Shown in pieces: positions 1 to 6,905 of a DNA stretch of 8,599 nucleotides. The notes below the pieces were generated by a model. That model made no database searches. It was not told the DNA's origin and worked only from the letters and a program-made list of their open reading frames with translations. This stretch comes from an uncultured Ruminococcus sp. (lineage in GTDB: Bacteria; Bacillota; Clostridia; Oscillospirales; Ruminococcaceae): assembly GCA_910577575.1 (NCBI GenBank), contig CAJTOG010000073.1:1-8599 (forward strand). Reading direction: 5' to 3'. The first letter of the stretch is position 1. Each line of letters starts with the position of its first letter. A program made the translations under genes and the position numbers.

Positions 1-1
1 G

Positions 2-457
2 CAGAATATTGAAAACGCTGAAAATGCGGGTCTTGATATCGGAGTATACTTCTACACTACTGCAAATACTGAAGAAAAAGCACGTGAACAGGCACGTTGG
101 ATAGTTGAACAGCTTGGCGGCAGAGAACTTGATTATCCGATTGCTTTCGACTGGGAAGAATGGGCTTGTTTTCAGGAATACAATATGAATATTCATGATT
201 TGAACAGTATTTTCAATGCTTTTTGTGATGAAATTGAAAAAAACGGATATTCCTGTATGCTTTACAGCAGTAAGAATTTTCTTAATAATTTCTGGGAAAA
301 TAATAGAAATTATCCTGTATGGCTTGCACACTATGTTGATGAAACCGATTACACAGGTCAATTTGCTATATGGCAGGCAAGTGCATATGGCAGAATATCA
401 GGTATTGACGGCGATGTTGATATGAATATCAGAATAAATGATGTTCCTTTAGGTTAA
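2..457 (+). CDS. GH25 family lysozyme (muramidase), C-terminal part; 5' end outside the window
   Basis: The open frame runs in from the left edge and encodes 151 residues before a TAA stop. It reads as the second half of a glycoside hydrolase family 25 (beta/alpha) barrel, which cleaves the MurNAc-GlcNAc bond of peptidoglycan. Seen in the fragment: GVYFYTTA and the A-R-E-Q-A-R-W helix (about residues 14-33), the DxE catalytic strand FDWEEW (Asp50 and Glu52 of the fragment, bases 149-157), a WLAHYV strand, and the closing FAIWQ ... GIDGDVDMN block typical of GH25 C-termini. An internal ATG at 185 is not the start, because the catalytic strand and the helix before it lie upstream in the same frame. 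The N-terminal part, any signal peptide and any cell-wall-binding repeats are not visible. The protein ends directly after the catalytic domain, so any anchoring module would have to be N-terminal. The GH25 assignment is firm; cellular versus prophage role cannot be judged here. Confidence 0.88.
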   Translation, partial: QNIENAENAGLDIGVYFYTTANTEEKAREQARWIVEQLGGRELDYPIAFDWEEWACFQEYNMNIHDLNSIFNAFCDEIEKNGYSCMLYSSKNFLNNFWENNRNYPVWLAHYVDETDYTGQFAIWQASAYGRISGIDGDVDMNIRINDVPLG

Positions 458-480
458 GATAATTAACATTTCATTAAAAT

Positions 481-528
481 AAAACTTCCGGCATATAGTT
501 TAGTACAGGCTTTTGTCGGAGGTTTTTT
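481..528 (+). terminator. Hairpin with U-run whose 3' arm contains the next gene's RBS (terminator or attenuator)
   Basis: Bases 481-493 (aaaacttccggca) pair with 514-526 (tgtcggaggtttt) over 13 positions with no mismatch, counting two G-U pairs, around a 20-nt loop. The 3' arm leads into a T-run (523-528). This has the form of an intrinsic terminator for the GH25 gene. The 3' arm also contains CGGAGG (517-522), the ribosome binding site of the flippase that starts at 529, so the folded hairpin would both end transcription and hide that site. No independent promoter is evident between the hairpin and 529. Confidence 0.6.
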
Positions 529-1923
529 ATGTTTAAAATTAAAAATAAGATAATAAGGGATACTGTACTGCTTGCACTGATGCAGATTTTTCTTGATTCA
601 GCATCAATACTGCTTAATGGATTCATAACACGTCAGTTAGGTGCAGCGGCAGTGGGAATGTTTTCATTGATGGGCTCATTTCTGGGGCTGGTAAGCATTA
701 TATCAAGCGGAAATGCATTTTTGTGCATGAGCCGTCTTGCTGCGGAAGAATCGGGAAGGGTAGAAGGCAATCCGAACCGTGTACTTTTTCATGGAATAAA
801 GCTTTGTACGCTTTTAAGTGTAGCCGTATCAGTTCTGGTTATATTTTTTTCAGAAACCGTTGCAGTAAGGTTTTTCGGAGAAAAATCAGCGGAAACAGTA
901 ATTTCAGCAATACGTCTTATGCCTGCTGCACTTGTTTCGGGTGCTTTATCGGCTTGTTTCAAAGGTTACTTCAATGCATGCAGAAAAGCGACGGTAGCAG
1001 CAATCGGTGACATACTTGAATTTATTATAAAATCTACAGTGGTTGTATTGATGACGCTTTTAATTAAAAATGTTTCAGTGTATCAGATAATGATTTTTTC
1101 AGTTATTTCAGGTAATATTTTTTCACTTTTATTTATGTTGATACTGTTTGCACGTCATAAAAATAAGGATTCAGGAAAAAAATCAGCCGGTACGCTTAAT
1201 TTCAGACAGTATATCTGTCTGGCGTTTCCAATTATGGGGGGCGGACTTCTTACATCAATTCTCAGCAGTACCAATGACGCACTTGTACCGTTTTGTTTGC
1301 GTCAGTCAGGGGATTCAACTGAACAGGCGTTCGCTTTGTTCGGTATATTTGAAGCGATTGTAATACCTGCGTTGTTTTTTCCGTCAGTCATTCTTTGTTC
1401 ACTTTCCGGAATAGTTGTGACGGAAGCAGCAAGGGCTTCTGCCTCTGACAATACTGAAAAAATAAAAAGCATGACAGCAAAGCTTATACAGTACACACTT
1501 ATTTATGCAGTGATTTCTGCGGTACTTCTTATTCTTTTCGGTAATCGGATTGGAACAGCTCTTGGTGGAGGAAAGGAAGCCGGCAGAATGATTTCTGCAA
1601 TCGCACCTGTTGTACCGTTCATATATCTTGAAATAATTCTTGAGGCACTTATAAAAGGTCTTGGATTACAGGCCTTTTCATCACTTAATTATCTGGCTGA
1701 ATACATAATAAGAATTTCAGCAGTACTTATTCTTGTACCCCATTTCGGATTTACAGGCATTGTAATTTCATACTATGCAAGCAATATTTTCGGTAATACA
1801 TCACGATTGGTTAAGCTCTTAAAGTTTACAGAAATAAGCATAAGTGATTTTCCGTGGCTTTCGTGGTTGAAATTTGAAAAAACTGTTAATATTAACCAAA
1901 AAAGTAATAATAAAATAGTCTGA
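529..1923 (+). CDS. SpoVB/MurJ-like flippase of the MOP (MATE/polysaccharide transporter) superfamily
   Basis: A 464-residue integral membrane protein with hydrophobic segments spread over nearly the whole length, consistent with 12-14 membrane helices. The family moves lipid-linked sugars or other amphiphiles across the cytoplasmic membrane. Features that point to the SpoVB-type branch are the early SRLAAEESGR stretch (about residues 67-76), the MPAALVSGALSACFKGYFNACRK region (about 131-153, matching the 'alternative-sugar-lipid loop' LRGYFQG of SpoVB), and a central FGIFEAIVIPALFFPSVILCSLSG ... EAARAS block. The ATG at 529 is favoured by CGGAGG six bases upstream; the next in-frame ATG (MQIF) would remove the first segment. 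The gene ends in a Lys/Asn-rich polar tail. Neither a promoter nor a strong terminator of its own is visible. SpoVB acts in spore cortex formation, but non-sporulating Clostridia carry homologues, so neither a sporulation role nor the substrate can be assigned from sequence. Confidence 0.75.
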   Translation: MFKIKNKIIRDTVLLALMQIFLDSASILLNGFITRQLGAAAVGMFSLMGSFLGLVSIISSGNAFLCMSRLAAEESGRVEGNPNRVLFHGIKLCTLLSVAVSVLVIFFSETVAVRFFGEKSAETVISAIRLMPAALVSGALSACFKGYFNACRKATVAAIGDILEFIIKSTVVVLMTLLIKNVSVYQIMIFSVISGNIFSLLFMLILFARHKNKDSGKKSAGTLNFRQYICLAFPIMGGGLLTSILSSTNDALVPFCLRQSGDSTEQAFALFGIFEAIVIPALFFPSVILCSLSGIVVTEAARASASDNTEKIKSMTAKLIQYTLIYAVISAVLLILFGNRIGTALGGGKEAGRMISAIAPVVPFIYLEIILEALIKGLGLQAFSSLNYLAEYIIRISAVLILVPHFGFTGIVISYYASNIFGNTSRLVKLLKFTEISISDFPWLSWLKFEKTVNINQKSNNKIV

Positions 1924-1967
1924 AATGCAGAATTTTTTATTATTGCATATAAATTTATCCAAAACAC

Positions 1968-1996
1968 TTGAAATTTTTGTGCTTTTATTATATAAT
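1968..1996 (+). promoter_or_regulatory. Sigma-A-type promoter for the EF-G-like gene
   Basis: TTGAAA (1968-1973) and TATAAT (1991-1996) are separated by exactly 17 bases in an AT-rich setting. Transcription would start near 2002-2004, giving a leader of about 80 nt before the ATG at 2085. The promoter lies just after the SpoVB-like gene, so the GTPase can be transcribed independently of it. Confidence 0.8.
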
Positions 1997-2014
1997 GATT
2001 GTAAGAATTATAGA

Positions 2015-2035
2015 AGCAGATTTTATAAATCTGTT
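2015..2035 (+). promoter_or_regulatory. Perfect small hairpin in the 5' leader of the EF-G-like gene
   Basis: CAGATTT (2017-2023) and AAATCTG (2027-2033) are perfect inverted repeats around the three bases TAT. One G-U and one A-U pair extend the stem to nine positions. It sits about 12-15 bases after the predicted transcription start and roughly 37 bases before the ribosome binding site. It could be a leader stem-loop affecting mRNA stability or a repressor operator. It has no U-run, so it is not a terminator. Confidence 0.4.
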
Positions 2036-2084
2036 ATATGATTAACAAATAAAATAAATATACCCGCTGACGGAGGAAAAATCA

Positions 2085-4163
2085 ATGAATAATTTTAATG
2101 CCGCTAATATAAGAAATATCGCTCTTGCCGGTCATAACGGTTCCGGAAAAACTTCACTTGCTGAGGCTCTGCTTTATAAAGCAGGTGTATCTGACAGACT
2201 TGGAAAAACTTCTGATGGTACAACAGTATGCGATTATGACCCTGAGGAAATTAAAAGAGCTGTTTCTATAAGTACTTCACTGGCGGCTTTCGATTACAAT
2301 AATATGAAGATAAATCTGCTCGATACTCCCGGTCTTTTTGATTTCACTGCCGAGATGATTGAGGGAATTCGTGCTGCTGATACTGTTATGATTACTGTTT
2401 CGGCAAAGTCAGGAGTTAAGACGGGTACAAGAAAAGCATATGATGAAGCAATAAAACAAGGAAAGTCCAAAATGTTCGTTGTGACAAAAACTGACGACAG
2501 GGACGCTAATTTCTTTAATGTTTTAACAGAGCTCAAAACTGTTTTCGGACCTACTGTATGTCCTGTTGTTGTGCCTGTAATCAGTAACGGACAGATTGTA
2601 TCCTATGTTAATCTGATTGAAATGAAGGCATACAAATATGACAGTAAAGGAAATGCTGTTGAAACTGAAATGCCGGATTCTGAAATTTCAGAAAAATTTG
2701 AATATCGCATAGATGGTCTTGTTGCCGCTGTATCAGAAGCAGTTGCAGAAACTTCTGACGAACTTATGGAGAAATTTTTTGAGGGTGAACCATTTACTCA
2801 TGATGAACTTGTCAATGGTATTCATGACGGTATGAACAGAGGAATTATAACTCCTGTGGTATGTACATCAGCTTCTGAACTTACCGGTATTGATATGTTA
2901 TTTAAAGAAATTGAGTTGCTTGTTCCGAATCCTGATGAGGGATATGCTGCTGAAGCTTATGCTCCTTCAAAAAATGTTGTTGAAGTTAAATGTGATGCTG
3001 ATGCTCCCCTTTCTGCTTATGTTTTCAAGACTGTTGCAGACCCGTTTGTCGGTAAGCTTTCTTATATAAAAGTAATGTCAGGCATACTTTCCGCAAACAG
3101 TGAGGCAGTAAATTCTGCTACGGGAAATATTGAAAAAATCGGAAAAGTATATACAATGTGCGGTAAGAAACAGACTGAAGTTTCACAGGCTTGTGCAGGT
3201 GATATTGTAGTTGCGTCCAAAATTTCAGCAAATACAGGCGATACACTTTCATCTGTATCACGTATTGTAGAATTTGCTCCTATGGAATTTCCAAAACCAT
3301 GCTATTCAATGGCGGTTAGAGCAGGGACTCAGGGAGATGAAGCCAAGGTTTCGGCAGCTATGCAGCGTCTTATTGAGGAAGATTTATCTCTTTCATATAT
3401 TCAGGACGATAATACTAAAGAGCAGATTTTAAGCGGTTTGGGCGAACAGCATCTTGAAATTGCAGCTGCTAAAGTTAAATCAAAATTCAGTGCAGATATT
3501 AAATTGTCTGTACCAAAAATCGCATATAAGGAAACTATCCGTAAAAAAGTCAAGGTTGAAGGAAAACATAAAAAACAGTCCGGCGGTCATGGTCAGTATG
3601 GTCATGTATGGATTGAATTTGAGCCTTGTATAAGTGATACTCTTATATTTGAAGAACGTGTGTTCGGAGGAGCAGTTCCTAAAAATTACTTCCCCGCTGT
3701 TCAGAAAGGACTGGAGGATTCAGTTAAGAAAGGTGTACTTGCAGGTTGCCCTGTTGTCGGACTTAAAGCGATTCTTGTTGATGGTTCATATCATCCTGTT
3801 GATTCGTCTGAAATGGCGTTCAAGACTGCTGCTTCAATTGCTTACAAGGAAGGTTTGCGTAAGGCTGACCCCGTGATGCTTGAACCAATTGGTGAACTCA
3901 AAGTGACTGCACCTGATGACAATACTGGTGATATTATGGGCGAGCTTAATAAAAGGCGTGGCAGAGTTCTTGGAATGGAACCAGTATCCAACGGTATAAC
4001 TATGATTACTGCTGAAGTTCCTGTAAGAGAAATGCATGACTTTGCTATGTATCTCCGTCAGGTTACAAAAGGAATGGGAAGCTTTGCTTTTGATTTTCTC
4101 AGATATGAACAACTTCCTTCAAATCTTCTTACAGAAGTAATTTCAGCTGTTAATCTTGAATGA
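2085..4163 (+). CDS. Elongation factor G-like GTPase (EF-G2 type)
   Basis: A 692-residue translational GTPase with full EF-G architecture: G domain (about 1-290), domain II (about 300-385), domain III (about 400-475), domain IV (about 480-590) and domain V (about 595-680). G1 is GHNGSGKT (16-23), G3 is DTPG (80-83) and G5 is S262-A263. It departs from classical EF-G: RGITI of switch I reads RAVSI (58-62), DTPGHVDF reads DTPGLFDF so the catalytic His is Leu84, and NKxD reads TKTD (134-137). Domain IV keeps GSYHPVDSS (567-575) with the loop-tip His570, and KKQSGGHGQYGHVW is also conserved. This pattern matches the EF-G2 paralogue group (as in Thermus EF-G-2) rather than the housekeeping fusA product, which should be elsewhere in the genome. 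GGAGG at 2072-2076, eight bases from the ATG, supports the start. The gene has its own promoter and terminator and ends in tandem stops (TGA TAA). Its cellular job is not established; a ribosome-associated role is inferred. Confidence 0.9.
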   Translation: MNNFNAANIRNIALAGHNGSGKTSLAEALLYKAGVSDRLGKTSDGTTVCDYDPEEIKRAVSISTSLAAFDYNNMKINLLDTPGLFDFTAEMIEGIRAADTVMITVSAKSGVKTGTRKAYDEAIKQGKSKMFVVTKTDDRDANFFNVLTELKTVFGPTVCPVVVPVISNGQIVSYVNLIEMKAYKYDSKGNAVETEMPDSEISEKFEYRIDGLVAAVSEAVAETSDELMEKFFEGEPFTHDELVNGIHDGMNRGIITPVVCTSASELTGIDMLFKEIELLVPNPDEGYAAEAYAPSKNVVEVKCDADAPLSAYVFKTVADPFVGKLSYIKVMSGILSANSEAVNSATGNIEKIGKVYTMCGKKQTEVSQACAGDIVVASKISANTGDTLSSVSRIVEFAPMEFPKPCYSMAVRAGTQGDEAKVSAAMQRLIEEDLSLSYIQDDNTKEQILSGLGEQHLEIAAAKVKSKFSADIKLSVPKIAYKETIRKKVKVEGKHKKQSGGHGQYGHVWIEFEPCISDTLIFEERVFGGAVPKNYFPAVQKGLEDSVKKGVLAGCPVVGLKAILVDGSYHPVDSSEMAFKTAASIAYKEGLRKADPVMLEPIGELKVTAPDDNTGDIMGELNKRRGRVLGMEPVSNGITMITAEVPVREMHDFAMYLRQVTKGMGSFAFDFLRYEQLPSNLLTEVISAVNLE

Positions 4164-4212
4164 TAAGTGTTTAAAATAATCATATAATCCTTTTCATATA
4201 TATATTCTCTGG

Positions 4213-4256
4213 AAGCATCCCCTGATTTATCCAACAAATCAGGGGATGCTTTTTTG
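4213..4256 (+). terminator. Strong intrinsic terminator after the EF-G-like gene
   Basis: AAGCATCCCCTGATTT (4213-4228) and AAATCAGGGGATGCTT (4236-4251) form a perfect 16-bp stem with a 7-base loop, followed by a run of six T (4250-4255). It lies about 50 bases after the stop codon. No A-run precedes the left arm, so it should act mainly on + strand transcription. It separates the GTPase from the glycan operon. Confidence 0.93.
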
Positions 4257-4371
4257 TTTTATATGAATTGAATAAATCAGTTATGAACAAATTTTGGAAA
4301 CTTTGATGTTACAAATCAATATAGCTGAAAATATTCAGGAAAATTAAAATTATTTTGGATATATATAGTTC
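4257..4371. other. AT-rich intergenic DNA with no recognised feature
   Basis: Of the 272-base gap between the GTPase and the glycan operon, this part lies between the terminator and the operon promoter. I see no open frame of useful length, no clear inverted repeat and no recognised RNA motif. It is simply very AT-rich, which could serve as an upstream promoter element. Confidence 0.5.
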
Positions 4372-4400
4372 TTGACTTAAATTATATAATATGTTATACT
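4372..4400 (+). promoter_or_regulatory. Sigma-A-type promoter with extended -10 for the glycan operon
   Basis: TTGACT (4372-4377) and TATACT (4395-4400) are separated by exactly 17 bases, and a TG at 4392-4393 one base before the -10 box makes it an extended -10 element. Start of transcription would be near 4407, leaving a leader of roughly 30 nt. AT-rich DNA directly upstream resembles an UP element. No operator or riboswitch is visible in the short leader, so expression may be largely constitutive. Confidence 0.85.
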
Positions 4401-4420
4401 TGTTATGTTAAGTTTTTTAA

Positions 4421-4438
4421 AAGGAGGATTTTATTTTG
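4421..4438 (+). promoter_or_regulatory. Shine-Dalgarno sequence that fixes a TTG start codon
   Basis: AAGGAGG (4421-4427) is a near-perfect anti-16S match placed eight bases before TTG at 4436. No ATG lies at a suitable distance, and the first in-frame ATG falls at codon 31, inside the glycosyltransferase fold. The strong SD may compensate for the weak start codon. Confidence 0.85.
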
Positions 4439-5395
4439 AGTTATAACAGTGATATTGCTGTAACAGTTTATTGTATTGTATACAATCATGAAAAATATCT
4501 TAGGGATGCTCTTGACGGATTTATTATGCAGAAAACGAATTTTAAATTTGAAGTACTGGTTCACGATGATGCCTCCACTGATAATTCAGCAGGGATTATC
4601 CATGAATATGAATTAAAATATCCTGATATAATAAAGCCCATATACCAAAAAGAGAATATATATTCACGTGGAGTAAACAGAACATTTGAATATATGCTTC
4701 CCAAAACAAGAGGTAAATATATAGCATGGTGTGAAGGTGATGATTACTGGACTTCTCCTGATAAGCTTCAGAAACAGTATGATTATATGGAGCAGCATCC
4801 GGAATGTTCACTTGTTGCTCATGAAGCTTTGACTTTTAATTGTCATACCGGAAAAACAAAAAAATACACAGTTCATGATTTCAGTAAATTAGAAAATTGT
4901 GAACTTTCAACTGCTGAGATTATAGATAATCATCTTCTTTTTCCAACAGCATCAATGTTTTACAGAAAAGAATATTATATAAAAAATGAAGAATTTTTGA
5001 AAACTGTCAAGGGTTTTGATTATGTAATGAAAATTCTTCTTTCGTCAGAAGGAATTGTTCATATAATTCCTGAATGTATGTCTGTTTACAGATTTCAAAC
5101 TGAAGGTTCATGGACATATGATGTAAGCAGAAGTAATGAAAAGTTTTTGAAGCATACACAGTTGGCAATAGAAAATCTTGAAAAAATAAATGCTTATACA
5201 AATTATAAATATGATGCTGAAATAAAGAAAAATTCTGTTAAAAGAATGTATCAGGCTTATATAAATGCATTTAACTTTAAAGAACTGAAAAAAGAACCAT
5301 ATTTATCTATATATAAAAAACTTTCAGTTAAAAAAAGAATTTTTCTTCATATAAGAAAATATTTTCCTTTTTTATATAAATTAAAAACACATTAA
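4436..5395 (+). CDS. Family 2 glycosyltransferase (GT-A fold)
   Basis: A 319-residue inverting-type GT2 enzyme expected to transfer a sugar from a nucleotide donor to a lipid-linked or glycan acceptor at the cytoplasmic face of the membrane. The GT-A core covers about residues 7-110: opening strand VTVYCIVYNHEKYLRDALDG, nucleotide-binding VHDDASTDNS (42-51, acidic pair Asp44-Asp45), and the DxD-like metal site EGDDYW (100-105). The remainder carries a probable acceptor region and a Lys/Tyr-rich basic tail that could sit against the membrane; no clear transmembrane helix is present. The start is TTG, supported by AAGGAGG eight bases upstream. It is first in the operon, 21 bases before the flippase. 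Base composition falls sharply at the 3' end, where 5221-5400 holds 30 G/C in 180 bases. Donor and acceptor sugars cannot be read from sequence. Confidence 0.87.
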   Translation: MSYNSDIAVTVYCIVYNHEKYLRDALDGFIMQKTNFKFEVLVHDDASTDNSAGIIHEYELKYPDIIKPIYQKENIYSRGVNRTFEYMLPKTRGKYIAWCEGDDYWTSPDKLQKQYDYMEQHPECSLVAHEALTFNCHTGKTKKYTVHDFSKLENCELSTAEIIDNHLLFPTASMFYRKEYYIKNEEFLKTVKGFDYVMKILLSSEGIVHIIPECMSVYRFQTEGSWTYDVSRSNEKFLKHTQLAIENLEKINAYTNYKYDAEIKKNSVKRMYQAYINAFNFKELKKEPYLSIYKKLSVKKRIFLHIRKYFPFLYKLKTH

Positions 5396-5416
5396 TTAAT
5401 GAAAAGAGGATAATAT

Positions 5417-6883
5417 ATGAATGGAAGAAATCTGAACTCCAATAAAAGTGTTGTAAGTAATTTTTTATGGCGTTTTATGGAGCGGTGTGGGGCAGAAGGA
5501 GTAGCATTTATTGTATCAATTGTGCTTGCTCGTCTTCTTACTCCGGAACATTATGCTGCTGTTGCACTTATTAATGTGTTTACAGTGATTATGAGCGTAT
5601 TTGTGGACTGTGGGTTTACCACTGCGCTTATCCAGAAGAAAAATGTCGGAGATTTGGAATTTTCGACAGTATTCTATTTTAATATTGTAATGTGTCTGTT
5701 TATATATGCGGTTCTGTTTGTTTCAGCTCCGTTTATTGCTGCGTTCTATAAAATGCCGGAACTTACGGCAATGGTTAGGGTAAGCAGCATAGTTATAATT
5801 ATTTCAGGCGTAAGAAGTATTCAGAGTGCGTATGTTTCAAAAAATATGTTGTTCAAGCGTTTTTTCTTTTCTACGCTGATAGGAACTATAGTTGCTGCCG
5901 TTGTCGGTATTGTAATGGCATATATGGGATTCGGAACATGGGCTTTAATTGCTCAGCATCTTATAAATACCTTGATTGATACATTAATTTTATGGATTAC
6001 TGTAAAATGGAGACCAAAATGGATGTTTTCATTTGAAAAACTTAAAGACTTGCTGTCGTATGGCTGGAAAATTTTTGTATCCAAATTGCTTGACCAGATA
6101 TATAATAATCTCCGTTCCCTTATTATCGGAAAGCTCTATCATTCTTCTGATTTGTCGTTTTATAACAAAGGAAAACAATTTCCGAATATTATTGTAACAA
6201 ATATTAATACTTCAATAGACAGCGTTCTTTTGCCTACAATGTCAAAGGCACAGGACAGCATGGAAAAAGTAAAGGCAATGACCAGACGTTCAATAAAGAC
6301 AAGCATATACATAATGGCACCGCTTATGATGGGGCTCGCTTTCTGTGCAGAACCTATAATAAGACTCATTCTTACTGAAAAATGGTTGCCATGTGTACCT
6401 TTTATGCGGATATTCTGTATAACATATATGTTTTATCCGATGCACACGGCAAACCTCAATGCTATAAAAGCTATGGGAAGAAGCGATTTGTTTCTGATAC
6501 TGGAAGTTTTAAAAAAGGTAGTCGGAATCGTTCTTCTGCTTTCAACAATGTGGTTCGGAGTTATGCCTATGACTTACAGTTTACTTTTAAGTACTCTTTG
6601 CAGTACAATAATCAATTCATTTCCAAACAGGAAACTGCTTGATTACAGTTATTTTGAACAGATTAAAGATATTCTTCCGGGAATTATTCTTGCTGTTGCT
6701 ATGGGTATATGTGTATGGTTCTTTAAATTTTTACCTGTTCCTGACATTATAATTCTGATTGTTCAGATTATTACAGGTGCAGTAATTTATGTAGGCGGTT
6801 CAGTTATTTTCAAACTTGAATCATTCAGTTATATTTTTGAGGTCATGAAGTCATTTTTGCATAGAAAAAAATCAGATAAATAA
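5417..6883 (+). CDS. Wzx-like polysaccharide flippase (MOP superfamily, PST family)
   Basis: A 488-residue multi-spanning membrane protein that would flip an undecaprenyl-linked oligosaccharide to the outer face. Diagnostic features of the WzxC-type group are the N-terminal SNFLWRFMERCGAEGVAFIVSIVLARLLTPEHY (about 14-46), DCGFTTALIQKK (about 64-75), and the central block SLIIGKLYHSSDLSFYNKGKQFPN ... LLPTMSKAQD (about 234-278). About 12-14 hydrophobic segments follow one another, with a short charged C-terminus (HRKKSDK). The ATG at 5417 has an AGAGGA ribosome site at 5405-5410. It lies 21 bases after the GT2 gene and 22 before the ATP-grasp gene, so all three are surely cotranscribed. It belongs to the same superfamily as the protein at 529-1923 but to a different branch, which argues for a separate substrate. 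The exported glycan is unknown. Confidence 0.87.
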   Translation: MNGRNLNSNKSVVSNFLWRFMERCGAEGVAFIVSIVLARLLTPEHYAAVALINVFTVIMSVFVDCGFTTALIQKKNVGDLEFSTVFYFNIVMCLFIYAVLFVSAPFIAAFYKMPELTAMVRVSSIVIIISGVRSIQSAYVSKNMLFKRFFFSTLIGTIVAAVVGIVMAYMGFGTWALIAQHLINTLIDTLILWITVKWRPKWMFSFEKLKDLLSYGWKIFVSKLLDQIYNNLRSLIIGKLYHSSDLSFYNKGKQFPNIIVTNINTSIDSVLLPTMSKAQDSMEKVKAMTRRSIKTSIYIMAPLMMGLAFCAEPIIRLILTEKWLPCVPFMRIFCITYMFYPMHTANLNAIKAMGRSDLFLILEVLKKVVGIVLLLSTMWFGVMPMTYSLLLSTLCSTIINSFPNRKLLDYSYFEQIKDILPGIILAVAMGICVWFFKFLPVPDIIILIVQIITGAVIYVGGSVIFKLESFSYIFEVMKSFLHRKKSDK

Positions 6884-6905
6884 ATTATTCACAGAGAGGT
6901 AAAAT

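Noticed and set aside
185..457. A free-standing 90-residue gene starting at ATG 185
   Set aside because: The same frame is open to the left edge and the upstream part holds the GH25 DxE catalytic strand, so 185 is an internal Met of a larger gene.
471..499. Possible promoter for the SpoVB-like gene using TATAGT (494-499)
   Set aside because: The matching -35 position (tcatta) agrees with TTGACA at only two of six bases, and the -10 would lie in the hairpin loop.
1925..1948. Terminator for the SpoVB-like gene (ATGCA ... TGCAT)
   Set aside because: The five-base arms are too short, and the T-run lies inside the loop rather than after the stem.
3834..4112. Antisense open frames opposite the EF-G-like gene and elsewhere (for example 1302-1496 and 5007-5201)
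   Set aside because: They lie opposite strongly supported genes, show no recognisable domain, and no promoter or ribosome site was noticed for them.
4385..4390. Perfect TATAAT as an alternative -10 box for the glycan operon
   Set aside because: It is only 7 bases from TTGACT, while TATACT at 4395-4400 has the correct 17-base spacing and an extended -10 TG.
5341..5359. Inverted repeat TTTTCTT-N5-AAGAAAA as a terminator inside the operon
   Set aside because: The stem is almost all A-T, lies within the GT2 coding sequence and is expected by chance in such AT-rich DNA.
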